The notes: generated by a model not told the origin, from the sequence alone. Counted from the first letter of the stretch, positions 28,101 through 38,416 are shown. The stretch is DNA of 64,000 nt from Verrucomicrobiia bacterium (GCA_035629175.1 DASPIL010000029.1:43819-107818); one strand, 5' to 3'. Program-made: numbers and translations.

Positions 28101-30269
28101 CAATTTACCTACGACCGGCTGGACATGGTCACGGTACGCGACCGGGCAGGGCGGCAGACGTTCTTTGAGTATGACAACATGCGGCAGGTTAAAAAACAAA
28201 CCGATCCCTTGGGCCGGGTGTCGCACATGGAATGGTGCCGATGCGGACAGATCAAAAGCATAACAGACCCCCTGGGGCGCACCACGTCGTGGCTTACGGA
28301 CGTGCAGGGAAGAACCATTGGAAAACAATACGCTGATGGCACCCAGATCACCTATCAGTATGAAAAGGGCAGCAGCCGTCTGAAGCAGGTGATCGACGAG
28401 AAACAGCAAGTCACGCAGTACGCCTGGAATCGTGATGAGACGCTCAACTCGATCGCGTATTTCAATTCTTCCGTCCCGACACCAGGCGTCAGGTTCACCT
28501 ACGATCCGAATTACCAGCGGATTACTTCCATGGTGGATGGAACCGGAACGAACTTTTATTCCTACAATCCCATCACTGGCATTCCGGCTTTGGGAGCGGG
28601 AGCTTTGGCGAGCGTGGATGGCCCGCTGACGAATGACACGGTCACCTATGCCTATGATGCCTTGAGCCGCCCTGTTTACCGCGCCATCAATGGAGTCGCG
28701 ACGAGGATGTCGTTTGATTCGGCAGGACGGATCATCGGGGCCACGAACTCGCTGGGCGTATTTGGTTACGTTTATGATGGCGCGTCGGATCGGCTGATAT
28801 CCGCATCGTTTCCGAATGGCCAGACACAAAACCTGAGTTACGGCAGCACGAGCCAGGACCTGTTCCTTCAACGCATCACACACGCCATGGGTGGCACGCC
28901 GGTTTCGGAATTTCTGTACGGGTACGATGTTCCGAAAGGCCGCATTGCGAGCTGGTCACAGCGCGCGGGTGCGAACGTGCCAAATGTATTCTCGTTCGGC
29001 TACGACAGCGCAAACCAATTGCTATCGGCTGTTGTCACCAACGCCGGGATTCTCGTGGGAACGTTTGCCTACACTTACGACCCCGCGGGCAATCGCCTTA
29101 CCGAGCAGGCTGGCGGTTCGCTCCGCACGGCCACTTACAACGCCTTGAACCAAATCAATGCCGGCACAGGGCCTGTGCCGGCGCGCACGAATGAATGGGA
29201 TGCGCTCGACCGTCTTGCGGCGGTTAATGTCGGGAACCAACGAACCGAGTTTTCTTACGATGGCCTGGGCCGCCGCGTGGGAATTCGAAAACTTGTGAAT
29301 GGCTTGCAGGTTTCGCATCGGCGGTTCTTATGGTGCGGTGATCGGATTTGCGAGGAACGCGATGCGGCCGGGAGCGTGACCAAACGATACTTTCCGCATG
29401 GGATGACAATTGAATCGGGGCCGAATGCGGGAAGTTTCTTTTACACCCGGGATCACCTCGGTTCCGTTCGTGAACTGACGGACAGTGCGGGGAACGTGCG
29501 CGCGCGCTACGATTATGATCCCTTCGGGCGGCAAATCAAAATGGGTGGAGATCTGGAATCGGACTTCCGGTTTGCGGGAATGTTTTGGTCTCCCGAAGCC
29601 AATCTCGCGCTGACACAATTCCGCGCCTACGATCCCGAACTGGGGCGCTGGCTCTCGCGTGATCCGCTTTCGGATGCGGAATTATTGGAAGGTCCCAATT
29701 TGTATGGCTATGTCATCAACGATCCCGTCAATCGGATCGATCCCCAGGGTTTGATTTCAAGCTTGAAGGCATGTGTCACGAGTGCCGCGGGTTTTGCAAC
29801 GTGCGTGTCTGCAGGCATCATCACTGTTCGTGAAAAGGGCCGGCAAGCCGTCGAGTTCGCTGGCGCAGGACTGCACCGCGCGGGCTCAGCCATCAGGAGT
29901 TGCTTCAGTCGTTCGCCAGCTCCGCCACCTTCAGCGCCGCCTCCACCGGCGCCGGCTTACCCGCAGCCGTTGGGTTTCACAAGCGACATAGTCGAAGTAT
30001 CACGCAGGACAGTCAACGGGATTGGCGCTGCCAGTCCGCGGGTCGCTCCACCGCCGCCTGGTTTGCGCGATGTTGCTCTCCTGGACCGGCGGCTGGCGCA
30101 CCTGCAGGAGTCGTTTTCCGAAATCACATTGAGCGAGCGCTGGTGGTGGGACACCGCGCAAGCGACGAAAGATTGGAGGCTCGCGCTTCCCGGAACCCAG
30201 AACCAGGAGTTTCTTGAGTCGCTCGCGGAAACCGCGCAGAAACTCTTTGGCCCATTTTCATTTTTGTAA
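25179..30269 (+). CDS. RHS-repeat protein with N-terminal C39-like peptidase domain
   Basis: The product is 1696 residues. A hydrophobic anchor or signal is at residues 17-32. A helical/TPR-like part (100-215) is followed by a papain-like C39 domain with C227 in FRCGPLALQSIL, H315 in HWKAGHYAAIV and D331 in LLNDLTFG. A Cys-rich link (CSNEQTPSCEGSACNGMA, about 391-408) leads to an RHS/YD-repeat shell from about 430 to 1540 with many units such as TYTYGVDGQL and YEYDNM-like motifs. The core closes with FRAYDPELGRWLSRDPLS and LYGYVINDPVNRIDPQGL. The last ~155 residues contain a Pro-rich segment and a short unrecognised helical end, the place where polymorphic toxins carry a toxin. No toxin fold or immunity gene is recognised. 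Confidence 0.85.
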   Translation: MRDQSVSVSAQNKPLRRLLILCWFGATAVIGGFNAWTASSLVNRTLPAMQSWKTGLEFSAKPTTDEIFRARVFGEPLVPIGSEPSADENAQLATALLDYSKRIEPDDFCSLTDFLRDHPASPWRAALLTGLGLEYYNTAYYSCALVAWREAWTLGQKATDARGKFLADRALCELAALYSRLGRMNELEALLQSVEMRSFVGGATERINLAREALSMMKQQPEISFRCGPLALQSILQSDPDVLKGSFSNAFREIFNSASTEKGFSLTQVAKLSKKIGLNYRMAFREPRRARSGEHDGNGTGHFYVPSVVHWKAGHYAAIVRRDGDRYLLNDLTFGTELWASRKALEDESSGYFLVPPGDLQSGWRVVDDNEGASVWGRGVTGSNDPDQYTCSNEQTPSCEGSACNGMAVSTVHLMLANLQVKDTPVGYNPPVGPPVQFTVRYNHRDYLQQPSEIGRLLGPKWTHDWNESLRIDSATATHFVGGGGARKFAGFDTNTQSYAPNQFEQTVLKRVAVNLYEMMWPDGSKKIFGPLSGANGLLLSQVMDSAANAVTLTYGGQGLAAITDAIGQVTTISYGYPPENPTNLFNMITKVTDPFGRSATFEYVIGGIPFPNVDSTNHLDTAFLVKITDVLGLESQFTYPQMGTAHTGTPSPEDDHPLMLDRILNMTTPYGLTSFSVGQVGTNANSRFVETTFPDGSRERVEYNQASGLIPATDPSALLPAGVFTFNSTSPRNTFYWNRTASASSYGIYSQAKIYHWLHTDGGAQTSGILECTKEPLENRVWFNYPNQNTQGGSAWVGSIDRPTKIGRVLEDGQTQLYTYAYNRFGNVTNSIDPVGRTLSYIYDTNGIDLLEVRQTRAGNNELLFRATYDARHRPLTAVDVAGQTNTFTYNVRGQPLTHANPKGETTTYTYGVDGQLMFVDGPLAGTTDRISYNYDALYRVRAVTDPSGYRVDLEYDDMDRVTRITYPDATFDQFTYDRLDMVTVRDRAGRQTFFEYDNMRQVKKQTDPLGRVSHMEWCRCGQIKSITDPLGRTTSWLTDVQGRTIGKQYADGTQITYQYEKGSSRLKQVIDEKQQVTQYAWNRDETLNSIAYFNSSVPTPGVRFTYDPNYQRITSMVDGTGTNFYSYNPITGIPALGAGALASVDGPLTNDTVTYAYDALSRPVYRAINGVATRMSFDSAGRIIGATNSLGVFGYVYDGASDRLISASFPNGQTQNLSYGSTSQDLFLQRITHAMGGTPVSEFLYGYDVPKGRIASWSQRAGANVPNVFSFGYDSANQLLSAVVTNAGILVGTFAYTYDPAGNRLTEQAGGSLRTATYNALNQINAGTGPVPARTNEWDALDRLAAVNVGNQRTEFSYDGLGRRVGIRKLVNGLQVSHRRFLWCGDRICEERDAAGSVTKRYFPHGMTIESGPNAGSFFYTRDHLGSVRELTDSAGNVRARYDYDPFGRQIKMGGDLESDFRFAGMFWSPEANLALTQFRAYDPELGRWLSRDPLSDAELLEGPNLYGYVINDPVNRIDPQGLISSLKACVTSAAGFATCVSAGIITVREKGRQAVEFAGAGLHRAGSAIRSCFSRSPAPPPSAPPPPAPAYPQPLGFTSDIVEVSRRTVNGIGAASPRVAPPPPGLRDVALLDRRLAHLQESFSEITLSERWWWDTAQATKDWRLALPGTQNQEFLESLAETAQKLFGPFSFL

Positions 30270-30283
30270 GACCGGCTCGCACC

Positions 30284-33200
30284 ATGAATGCTGCCCGCCT
30301 TTATTTCATTTTGAGTTCTCGAGGCACGCGTGCGCGGGTAACGAAAGCGCTTAGCGGATCGTTTGTTCTCCTGTTTGCGCTGTTCGCGAGCGCACAGAAT
30401 TCCACGTTCGTTTTCGATGCCAATGGCAATTTGCATATCCAGGCAGCGGCAACGCTTGCGCCCCCCCAGATCATCGCCCAGCCGCAAAACCGAATTGCCG
30501 CCCCGGGAGAATCAGCGTCGTTCTCTGTCGTCGCGGCGGATGCGCGATCGCTCGCGTATCAATGGCGGTTTAGTGGCACGAACCTCGTGAACGCCAACAA
30601 GGATACTCTGCTGCTCTCCAGCGTGAATGCGAACAGCCAGGGCGAGTTTCGGGTGGTTCTCACCAATCCGTCGGGAAGCGTGACCAGCGCGCCTGCATTC
30701 CTGATCATCGACAGCGACGCCGATGGCCTCGGCGATTCATGGGAGACAACTCAGTTTGGCGGCTTGAGTCAAGTTGCTGCAGGTGACTTTGATGGCGACG
30801 GCGCTTCCAATCTCCAGGAATTTCAGGACGGCAGCAACCCGGGCAACAGCAACTCCGTTCATTATCGGCTTCTCGTGATTCGCGATGGAGGGTCAGTCAT
30901 CAAGGCGCTCGATAAAATCAGTTACACGAACGGCGAATCGGTGACCCTCACGGCCGTGGCGTCTGCAGGGCAGGAGCCGTTTCATTCATGGATGGGAGAC
31001 ATCCTCACGCGAAGCAACCCGGTCACTCTCGTGATGACGAATAACAAAACAGTGATTGCCCGCTTCACCCCTATCGTTTTGACCTGGACCAACCTGGCGG
31101 GTGGTGATTGGAACGTCGCTGTGAACTGGAGTCCCAATCTCACGCCCGGCTCGAATGACACGGTGATCATCCCTGCTGGCTCGGCCACGCTGAATACTTC
31201 TGCGGATTGTGCGGACGTCATCCTGAGCAGTGGATCGTTGGCAGGAAGTGGCACGCTGACGGTTTCCGGAACCTTCGCGTGGCTGGGCGGCGGAATGAAT
31301 GGAACGGGGCGCACGGTTATCAAACCCGGTGCAATTCTCGAGATCGCGAGCGGGTCGGCTTCGTTGAACGCCCGTGTTCTGGAAAATGCCGGGACTGTGC
31401 GAATCACCGGTGCAGGCGTGTTCAGCGTGGTCGGCGGTGCGGTGATCACGAATCGTGCGGGAGCGTTGTTTGAAATTCAAAACGCCGTTTCGATCGGGAG
31501 CGGCTTCGCCAATGGCCGGTTGGATAACGCCGGGACATTCCGCAAATCCATCAACTCAGGCGCTGCGACTTTTGACGGCGGCATGAGCTTGAACAACTGG
31601 GGCGCTGTGGAGATTCAGGCGGGCACAATCAATCTCGGTGGCGGTGGTTCCAGCAGCAGCACTTTCATGGTTCCGGCTGCGTCAGCCCTCAACTGGACAG
31701 GCGGAACATTCATCGCAAATCCGGGGGCGCAGTTCCTGGGCCAGGGGCGTTACGGAAACAATTTTGGAACATTGACCGCGAACACGAACTTAACCATCGA
31801 CAACCTCGACATGGTCAACGGCACGCTCAATGGAAGCGGAACGGTGAGTATTGCCACCGAAATGAACTGGACAGGAGGAACGATGAGCGGCAGCGGACGA
31901 ACGTTCATCGCGGCGGGAGCCACGGTCAACCTGTCGAACCCGAGCGGGGTCGGCCTGAACACCCGCACTTTGGAGAATGCCGGGTCCATCGTTTGGACGG
32001 GACAGGGACCCATCGGCATGAACTTTGACGCGGTCATCACCAATCGGCCCGGCGGGTTGTTCCATGTGCGCACCGATGCGTCGCTGAGTTCAGGCGCTGG
32101 CGGGAACCGGTTCGACAATGCGGGAATCTTCCGGAAATCGATGAGCAGCGGCACGACGGTTTTGAGCAGCATCTTCAACAACCTGGGTGTGGTGGAGCTT
32201 CAATCCGGAACGCTCCAATGCAATGGCTTCTTTACAAATAATGGGACGCTGAACCTTTCGCTTGGCACGACGAACAGGATCGCCGGCGGAGGTGCCAGCA
32301 GCGGGATTTTTTCCACGCCAGCCACGGCTCTCGTCGAATGGGTCGGGGGGACGTTTACGTTGAACCCCGGCGCGCAACTCAATGGCATGGGTCTTTACAG
32401 GCTTAATGGGATCAGCACGATTGTCGTCGGCAACGAAAACCTGACCGTACAGAACCTGGATATTGTAAACCAGAGCAGCACGTGGAGCGGAACGGGCATC
32501 ATGACAATCGGGAACGCCATGAAGTGGAGTGGGGGATCCATGGATGGAACTGGGCGCACCCTCATCGCTCCCGGAGCAACGCTTCACCTTGGGAGCAACG
32601 ATAACATCACCTTGAAACGGACGTTGGAGAACGCGGGCAGTGCGTTTTGGGATGGTGCGAGCAGCTTCATCTTGTTGAACGGCGCCATCACGAATCGGGC
32701 GGGAGCGCTGTTCCAGGCGCAGAATTCCGCTCCAATTTTCTATGCCGGCGGGAGCTGCCGGTTCGACAATGCCGGAACCTTTCGCAAGGCGAGTGGTATT
32801 GGCACCACGACGATTCCGGGCGGCGTGCCTTTCAACAACTCGGGCGTTGTGGATATTCGTAGCGGCGTGCTTGCCGTCAACGGAGGCTACGTTTCTTCAA
32901 CGAATGCCTTGCTCAACTGTGGCCTTGGGGGAACCACTGCGGGTACGAACCATGGACAGCTTCAAGTTGCTGGCGCAGTTGCGTTGAACGGCGCTTTTAG
33001 CGTTGATCTGATTCCTGGATTTGTTCCCGCGACCAACGACACGTTCACTGTAATTGTCGCAGGGTCGCGCAATGGGACCTTCAGCAGCTTCCTTTACCCG
33101 TCGAATCTGGTATCGATGCAACTGAGCAACAGCCCAGGCTCCGTCGTTGTTCGCGTGCTGGATGTTTTGGCTCCACTTTCCCTCCCCTATTTGTTCACGC

Positions 33201-33400
33201 CCGGGCGGATCGGTTCAAACTGGAAACTGAGCTGGACTGCGGTGTCGAATGCGAGTTACAGGTTGGAATACAACCCAGAGTTCGGATCATCAAACTGGGC
33301 GGCACTTCCCGGCGATGTCACCGCGTTGAGCAATACAGCGAGCAAGCTGGATATTTCGACACCGAGCAACCGGCTCTATAGAGTGCGCGTCCTGCCCTGA
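30284..33400 (+). CDS. Large secreted beta-solenoid protein with Ig-like and calcium-type repeats
   Basis: The product is 1038 residues, 14 bp after the RHS gene and probably cotranscribed with it. A signal segment (FVLLFALFASA) is followed by an Ig-like domain (PPQIIAQPQNRIAAPGESAS), a thrombospondin-type calcium loop (DSDADGLGDSWE; GDFDGDGASNLQEF) and an InlB-like B-repeat (TNGESVTLTAVASAG). From about 260 to 900 there are repeats built around NAGTFRKS, ITNRAGALF, WTGGTFIANPGAQF and GSGRTFIAAGATV, suggesting a right-handed beta-helix. The tail (SYRLEYNPEFGSSNWAALPG ending SNRLYRVRVLP) is the shared C-terminal module. The function is unknown, probably surface or extracellular. Confidence 0.7.
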   Translation: MNAARLYFILSSRGTRARVTKALSGSFVLLFALFASAQNSTFVFDANGNLHIQAAATLAPPQIIAQPQNRIAAPGESASFSVVAADARSLAYQWRFSGTNLVNANKDTLLLSSVNANSQGEFRVVLTNPSGSVTSAPAFLIIDSDADGLGDSWETTQFGGLSQVAAGDFDGDGASNLQEFQDGSNPGNSNSVHYRLLVIRDGGSVIKALDKISYTNGESVTLTAVASAGQEPFHSWMGDILTRSNPVTLVMTNNKTVIARFTPIVLTWTNLAGGDWNVAVNWSPNLTPGSNDTVIIPAGSATLNTSADCADVILSSGSLAGSGTLTVSGTFAWLGGGMNGTGRTVIKPGAILEIASGSASLNARVLENAGTVRITGAGVFSVVGGAVITNRAGALFEIQNAVSIGSGFANGRLDNAGTFRKSINSGAATFDGGMSLNNWGAVEIQAGTINLGGGGSSSSTFMVPAASALNWTGGTFIANPGAQFLGQGRYGNNFGTLTANTNLTIDNLDMVNGTLNGSGTVSIATEMNWTGGTMSGSGRTFIAAGATVNLSNPSGVGLNTRTLENAGSIVWTGQGPIGMNFDAVITNRPGGLFHVRTDASLSSGAGGNRFDNAGIFRKSMSSGTTVLSSIFNNLGVVELQSGTLQCNGFFTNNGTLNLSLGTTNRIAGGGASSGIFSTPATALVEWVGGTFTLNPGAQLNGMGLYRLNGISTIVVGNENLTVQNLDIVNQSSTWSGTGIMTIGNAMKWSGGSMDGTGRTLIAPGATLHLGSNDNITLKRTLENAGSAFWDGASSFILLNGAITNRAGALFQAQNSAPIFYAGGSCRFDNAGTFRKASGIGTTTIPGGVPFNNSGVVDIRSGVLAVNGGYVSSTNALLNCGLGGTTAGTNHGQLQVAGAVALNGAFSVDLIPGFVPATNDTFTVIVAGSRNGTFSSFLYPSNLVSMQLSNSPGSVVVRVLDVLAPLSLPYLFTPGRIGSNWKLSWTAVSNASYRLEYNPEFGSSNWAALPGDVTALSNTASKLDISTPSNRLYRVRVLP

Positions 33401-33516
33401 TCGCGATGTTTCGAGAGTCCTTACGGGCGGTGTAGTGGTGCTTCCCTAAAGCGAAAGCAGGACGAACGCGAGGTCCGCCCTGCTGGCGTGGTCAGGATCA
33501 AAAGCAGAACCGCCCG

Positions 33517-34314
33517 TTATCGCGTACGGCGGAAGGTGAACAGTGCGACTAATCCGATCCCCATCAAGGCGAATGTGCCGGGTTCGGGTACCACAGTGAA
33601 GGTTGTGTCGGTGAACACAGCGTTGATGAAGTCACCAGGGGAAGCGCTATTGGCTCCTTGCGCATATACTCCCAATTGATAATTGAGCGGTCCACCTTCG
33701 AGGTTTGACCAGGCGAGCGGTCCGGTTGTTACAACACCCGAACCCCTGTCGATGAAGAACTCGATCGTGGTCGGGGCGCCGCCTATACCATCGCCGCCAC
33801 CGATTTGCCTGATGCCCAGGAGAATGGAATCGCCGGGAGTGTAACCGTTCCCGCCGGTGTTGTTGCCAAACAGATGGAACGGGCCGCCGAACGTGACGAT
33901 CTCGCCCATATCGGAGTTGACTAGGAACAGCATATCACCCGTGATTGGGCTGTTGAGGCGGATGCCAGCTTCCTTCCTGGGCGAATTGAATCCGTCTGTC
34001 AGGACGAGCCTGGTCGTGAAGGTATAGCTGTCGTCGATGCCGAAGTTATAGGCAGTCAGGCCGCCATCGCCGGAGGCCAGCACGTCATGGCGATTGGCGC
34101 CGGTTCCCGTGAACTGATCGTTGATTGTGATCGTGGACGGATTGCCATTGATTGGAGCTCCAGGCGTGATTGTGAGGGTTGACCCGGGCATGTCATTGAA
34201 CACACGCGGGTTGGTGTAGAAACCGTTGATGGTTTGAGCTTGGGCTGCTGTGCTGGCCACGAGACAGAGCCCGATGCCAGACATAATATGTGCGCAACGC
34301 ATTGATGAGATCAT
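33517..34314 (-). CDS. PEP-CTERM sorting-signal protein
   Basis: The product is 265 residues with a signal peptide (IGLCLVASTAAQA) and a C-terminal PEP-CTERM tail (VVPEPGTFALMGIGLVALFT then FRRTR). The body is a Gly/Thr/Asn-rich beta protein without a recognised domain (RLVLTDGFNSPRKEAGIRLN; DSILLGIRQIGGGDG). It is convergent with the beta-solenoid gene. It is expected to be handled by an exosortase that is not in this window. Confidence 0.85.
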   Translation of the reverse strand: MISSMRCAHIMSGIGLCLVASTAAQAQTINGFYTNPRVFNDMPGSTLTITPGAPINGNPSTITINDQFTGTGANRHDVLASGDGGLTAYNFGIDDSYTFTTRLVLTDGFNSPRKEAGIRLNSPITGDMLFLVNSDMGEIVTFGGPFHLFGNNTGGNGYTPGDSILLGIRQIGGGDGIGGAPTTIEFFIDRGSGVVTTGPLAWSNLEGGPLNYQLGVYAQGANSASPGDFINAVFTDTTFTVVPEPGTFALMGIGLVALFTFRRTR

Positions 34315-34714
34315 AGACGAGTCCTTTGGGTTAGCCGTTTCTTGGGTGATGTGCCAGCGTTGACGGCGATTCGAACTAAGTCAAGTGAATAGCCAAGCAA
34401 TTCGTTTGGGCGAGCCTCATTAAAAGTCGGTGGTCAAACTGGGTTTATGCAAACTCCCTCTTCCGCGAAAACAGCACCCCACTTATTTTTCAAACATGCT
34501 CTAGGCCAGCCTGCAGCGAAGCAGCCGTATGAGTGTAGCGTCAGGCATCCTTGCCTGACGTGGAGGGCGTGCATCCTTGCCGCCCGGAAAATCCGTTAGG
34601 CACGAGAGACACTCAGATCCTCTCAAGGCGCCCGCCTCGTTTGAGGTTCTTTCCACCGGGCTGGAAGCCTGGTTCTACGGCAGGCAAGGACGTCTGCCGC
34701 CATTGGGTCAGTGT
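34315..34714. repeat. Gene-free stretch with three hairpins sharing a CATCCTTGCC-type loop
   Basis: No gene is seen. Hairpin a (34540-34559) has arms GTCAGGCA and TGCCTGAC around TCCT. Hairpin b (34565-34585) has arms GGGCG and CGCCC around the same CATCCTTGC core. Hairpin c (34679-34698) has the core in reverse orientation (GCAAGGACG) with arms GGCAG and CTGCC. The loop is conserved while arms differ but stay paired. The stretch also holds the promoter side of the PEP-CTERM gene. Confidence 0.6.
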
Positions 34715-35608
34715 CTACGGGAATTTCCCGGTGCCGACGGCATGTAAATTCAGCCAGTAAACGTCCGCGACGCCCGGCTTTCCAGCTAGGTCGTGATCAT
34801 TGATTGGAGTGGATCGGATTGGTTGCGTAATCCAACTGGCGGTCCATTTGTGAATCTCTGAATGTCCGTCCGCAAAAGAAAGTCCGCCGGCCCCCGCGTG
34901 ATAACTGGCGGGAACATCCGGCAGGAAACCGGGCCTGTCCACAGCGGTGAAGAACGTGCCATCGTTGATGCTGTCCTCCCGCTCGTCGAGAAAAACAAAG
35001 GTCATTGCCGGTGACAGGATGCTGGTAATTTTCAGGTAGGGAGGATACTTGCTGGTGCCTTGCGGATTCGTCACCGGGATTCCGACTCCTGTGTTCGAAC
35101 GGGACGGCGAACCCAGGAAGTTGTTCATCGAAAGGCTGCGAACCCGCGGCTGTCTTGTGCCGAAGATGAGGGCGGATGATCGGTCGGCCGGGCACTTGAA
35201 GGAGGCGGCATTCTTGATGTAGGAGCCAAGGTATGCGCCGTAAGGGAACAGCTCGTGGTTGAGCAGCATGTCCTTGTTGATGTTGTCGGTGCTCGCGGTA
35301 TTCAAGGTCAGCCACCCGGCAACCCAGCACGGAGTATTGGCGCTTTTGCCAGCCGTTTGAGTATCCACATTGGGAGCGAGTTTTCCCCCGTTGTCATCGG
35401 CGTACATGTTCCAGGCCAGCGCCATTTGCCTGCTGTTGTTCATGCAATAGACGCCATTCGCCTTCTGCTTCGCACGGCCAAGCGCCGGCAGAAGCATCGC
35501 CGCGAGAATGGCGATGATTGCGATCACCACCAGCAATTCAATCAATGTAAAACCCAGCCGGCGCGCAGGAGCGGAGCTCTTTTCAAATGCGCCGTGTGAG
35601 TTGTTCAT
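34715..35608 (-). CDS. Prepilin-type N-terminal cleavage/methylation protein (pseudopilin-like)
   Basis: The product is 297 residues. The prepilin leader is [20 protein letters not shown] followed by [15 protein letters not shown]. The body has [19 protein letters not shown] and ends with [16 protein letters not shown], the pattern of the expanded Verrucomicrobiota/Planctomycetota pseudopilin family. It lies 4 bp downstream of the CBM6-like gene on the same strand, so the two are likely cotranscribed. It is related in design, not closely in sequence, to the protein at 15059. Confidence 0.85.
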   Translation of the reverse strand: MNNSHGAFEKSSAPARRLGFTLIELLVVIAIIAILAAMLLPALGRAKQKANGVYCMNNSRQMALAWNMYADDNGGKLAPNVDTQTAGKSANTPCWVAGWLTLNTASTDNINKDMLLNHELFPYGAYLGSYIKNAASFKCPADRSSALIFGTRQPRVRSLSMNNFLGSPSRSNTGVGIPVTNPQGTSKYPPYLKITSILSPAMTFVFLDEREDSINDGTFFTAVDRPGFLPDVPASYHAGAGGLSFADGHSEIHKWTASWITQPIRSTPINDHDLAGKPGVADVYWLNLHAVGTGKFP

Positions 35609-35612
35609 AAGG

Positions 35613-38252
35613 TTACGGAGAGGTCACCTTGTAAAAGCGCTGCCCGTCATTCGCGGGGTCCGTGACGAACTTTACCGTGCCGTCGCCAAGCACGTTGGTC
35701 AGAAGAGTCCAATTGCCCCCTGACAAATCAGTTCGGTAGAAGACCCGGTATGCAGCACCCGTCTGGGTTTGGAATGAAAGCCTGCCGTTATTCCCGGATC
35801 TTACGGCTGACAGCGTAAGGCCGGACGCAGGAACGAGCATGAAGTAATTCGGGTAGCAGAGGCCGGTTGGGGTTGTGATTCGCAGCGTGTTGGTGCAGCC
35901 CAGCCGGACCGCAACCGGGGCAGAGAGGCCCTCATCGGTCAACTGCACCCAGTCGTAGATTTGCTGGCCGCGACCGACAGCGTTCCAGACCCCGAGGCGT
36001 TTTGTCGCCTGGTTGGTTGTCCCTGCGCCGCTGACGACCTGGTCCAGATACATCGTGTACGAGGTGCCCAGGATGCCGGCGGAACGAACATAAACATAAA
36101 AGTGGCCCGTAGGATAATCGCGGGTGTAGTTGGCCCAATCCCCGGCTCCGAACCAATCCAACTGGTAATCAAATCCGCCGACGTCAACGAACTTGTTGCG
36201 CGCTTCAAAGGAGTAATTCTGCACCAGGCTGACGGGAATTCCGCCGAAGCGGTAGGGGTACAACTCGCCATCCACAGTGGTGTGCTCGAAGTCGATGTTG
36301 GTGGTGGCTCCGAGGGCCAGATAAACACCGGGATACCATTCAGCGTTGTTCACAAATTGCCCGCCGTCGTAGTCGAAGTCCTCTGTTTCAACCATGTAAT
36401 TGTCCTGGCTGAACGTATCGAAAGTGTTCGTCAGGCGGATGCCGTGGCCGAGCGCATTGGTGACCGTGATAACCGCCGTGTGAAGGGCGTTCGTTTGCAG
36501 GGAAGGATATACCACCGTTTTTGTTGAGGCCGATCCCGTGATCACGAGGCCTGCGGAGACATCGATGCCATTCAGGCTGACTTTGATTCCATTGGTTGGA
36601 AAGGTTGATCCCGCCGTGGTGACCGTGAAGCTTAAGCTGTTGGTTTGCTCGAACGGCCTCGTGCCTGCGGGGTACATGCCGTACAAGAAAGGCAGATCAA
36701 CCTGCGCCGCAACGAGCATGAAGAAATTGGGCAACAGATTGCCGCCGCTGGTGACGCGCAGGGTTTCCCTGCCGTTGAGGACGACGCTGACATTGTTGCC
36801 GTTCGTGTCCTTCAGATAAACATTGTCGAAGGTGAACCATCCCCGGCCGTTATCAATGGTGAAGGTTCCGAGGTCCGTGGTGGTCATGTCGTTGGTGTTG
36901 ACCTTGCTCAAGGTCAGGACTCCCGACAGGCCGATATCGGTGGCGAGGCGAGCGACCACCCAATTAGTGCTGTTGGGCCAGTCGCGCGTGTAATTCACCC
37001 ACTCGCTGAAGTTGAAGGGATCAATTCTGTAATCCGGCCGGTTCGCGACATAAAGGTTCTTGCGCAGGAAATCTCCCGAAACCGAGGTGCCCATCGGATC
37101 ATCAGGACGATACTGATGGCTGCCGCCGGCATTGAGATTATGCTCATCCACGCCTTCAACGCCCACTTTTCCAAAGTAGCAATTGGGATTTCCGGCCGTG
37201 TTGCAAAGCTCCGGTTCGTTGATGTACATCCCTCCGCCGAAATCAAAATCCTCCGCCTCCCAAAGATAGGTGACCGGTTCGATTCCGACCCATGTGGTCT
37301 CGAAGTACGTGCTCGCGTTGGCCGAAAAGTTGAAGCTGTCCGTCACCGAAATGGATGCGGTGTAGGTCCGATTAGATAAAAGCCCGTAATAGGCAACGGT
37401 CTTGCTTGACGACGACCCGTTGATGACAAGGTTGCCGGAGACATCCACGCCGTTCAGCACAAGGCGAATCGCGTTGTTGTTGATTGTAAAACCGCTCGGC
37501 GAGTTGACGGTGAAGGTCACGCCGTTGCTGGGAGCGACGAAGATCATGTTCAGCGGGAAAAGGTTGCTGATGACCGGCGGAATCGGGCCGCTGATCTGGT
37601 CCAGAACGGCATCGTCTAGATGGGCGGAACCGCCTTGATTCACGGCTTGGCTATACGCATAGCGATAGCGGACCGTGGTGGTTCCTACGGGCGCAATGAT
37701 TTGGCTCACGCTGCCGGTCACGGCGTAGGTTGGATAGTTGAGGTCGCCGGGCGGCAGGGGCGCGGAGATATCACAAGCTTGTGTTACCGGGTATTCCAGC
37801 CAGATATCCGTCCCGGCAGCGGCAGTGAAGTTCTCGGACTTATACAGCGCGAGCAGGTTGCTGCTGGCCCCGAGAAATGAAACTTCCAGCCAGGTCATGC
37901 AATCAGTTCCCAAAGCATCGTTGCCCTTTGTGAACATCCAGCCGCTGGCCTGGTAAACCGACCCGAGTGCGCTGCTGAAACTTTGAGACAAACCGGCCAC
38001 GTTGGTTTGTCCGATGGCATAAGCCGCGCCCCACTGTTTCCAACCCACTGCGCCCGAATGCGCTGGGGCTTCAATGGCGTAATTGCCCGCAGGTTGGGCG
38101 TTGGTGGGAGCAAAACGAGTCCAGCCCACGGGAATGACGTGGCCACTGTTGGCCTCAAAACCGGGGTTGACCAACAGGTTGGCGGCGTGAACCCGCGCGG
38201 CTGCAAGCATTAAAGCGGCTGCCAGGACCAGGAGCGGGGCGCGCAAGGCCAT
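35613..38252 (-). CDS. Secreted protein with two CBM6-like carbohydrate-binding regions
   Basis: The product is 879 residues from the ATG at 38252, chosen because the signal peptide ([19 protein letters not shown]) begins there; an upstream in-frame ATG at 38324 would add 24 polar residues. The first domain ([19 protein letters not shown]) is a jelly-roll binding module. Two long regions start [17 protein letters not shown] and [17 protein letters not shown] and contain [11 protein letters not shown] and [11 protein letters not shown], a CBM6/CBM35-like pattern. They are separated by bacterial Ig-like sandwiches. The tail ([19 protein letters not shown] ending RFYKVTSP) is the shared C-terminal module. 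No catalytic domain is seen; a glycan-binding surface or secreted role is inferred. Confidence 0.7.
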   Translation of the reverse strand: MALRAPLLVLAAALMLAAARVHAANLLVNPGFEANSGHVIPVGWTRFAPTNAQPAGNYAIEAPAHSGAVGWKQWGAAYAIGQTNVAGLSQSFSSALGSVYQASGWMFTKGNDALGTDCMTWLEVSFLGASSNLLALYKSENFTAAAGTDIWLEYPVTQACDISAPLPPGDLNYPTYAVTGSVSQIIAPVGTTTVRYRYAYSQAVNQGGSAHLDDAVLDQISGPIPPVISNLFPLNMIFVAPSNGVTFTVNSPSGFTINNNAIRLVLNGVDVSGNLVINGSSSSKTVAYYGLLSNRTYTASISVTDSFNFSANASTYFETTWVGIEPVTYLWEAEDFDFGGGMYINEPELCNTAGNPNCYFGKVGVEGVDEHNLNAGGSHQYRPDDPMGTSVSGDFLRKNLYVANRPDYRIDPFNFSEWVNYTRDWPNSTNWVVARLATDIGLSGVLTLSKVNTNDMTTTDLGTFTIDNGRGWFTFDNVYLKDTNGNNVSVVLNGRETLRVTSGGNLLPNFFMLVAAQVDLPFLYGMYPAGTRPFEQTNSLSFTVTTAGSTFPTNGIKVSLNGIDVSAGLVITGSASTKTVVYPSLQTNALHTAVITVTNALGHGIRLTNTFDTFSQDNYMVETEDFDYDGGQFVNNAEWYPGVYLALGATTNIDFEHTTVDGELYPYRFGGIPVSLVQNYSFEARNKFVDVGGFDYQLDWFGAGDWANYTRDYPTGHFYVYVRSAGILGTSYTMYLDQVVSGAGTTNQATKRLGVWNAVGRGQQIYDWVQLTDEGLSAPVAVRLGCTNTLRITTPTGLCYPNYFMLVPASGLTLSAVRSGNNGRLSFQTQTGAAYRVFYRTDLSGGNWTLLTNVLGDGTVKFVTDPANDGQRFYKVTSP

Positions 38253-38416
38253 GGAATTTGTTCCATGGTTCTGCTTGCGGACGCAGAGAGAATTGCCAGT
38301 TGCAGAGTATTTCGAGCATTTCATAGAACGGGGGACGGAAGGTGTTGGCCAACTCTTCCACGACGGTTGGGGAGTGTCAAAGCATCTTTGGTTTTGATTC
38401 TCGACTGCCTTGATGA

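Noticed and set aside
29700..30269. RHS C-terminal tip as a toxin with immunity gene
   Set aside because: No toxin fold is recognisable and the next gene is a large secreted repeat protein, not a small immunity protein.
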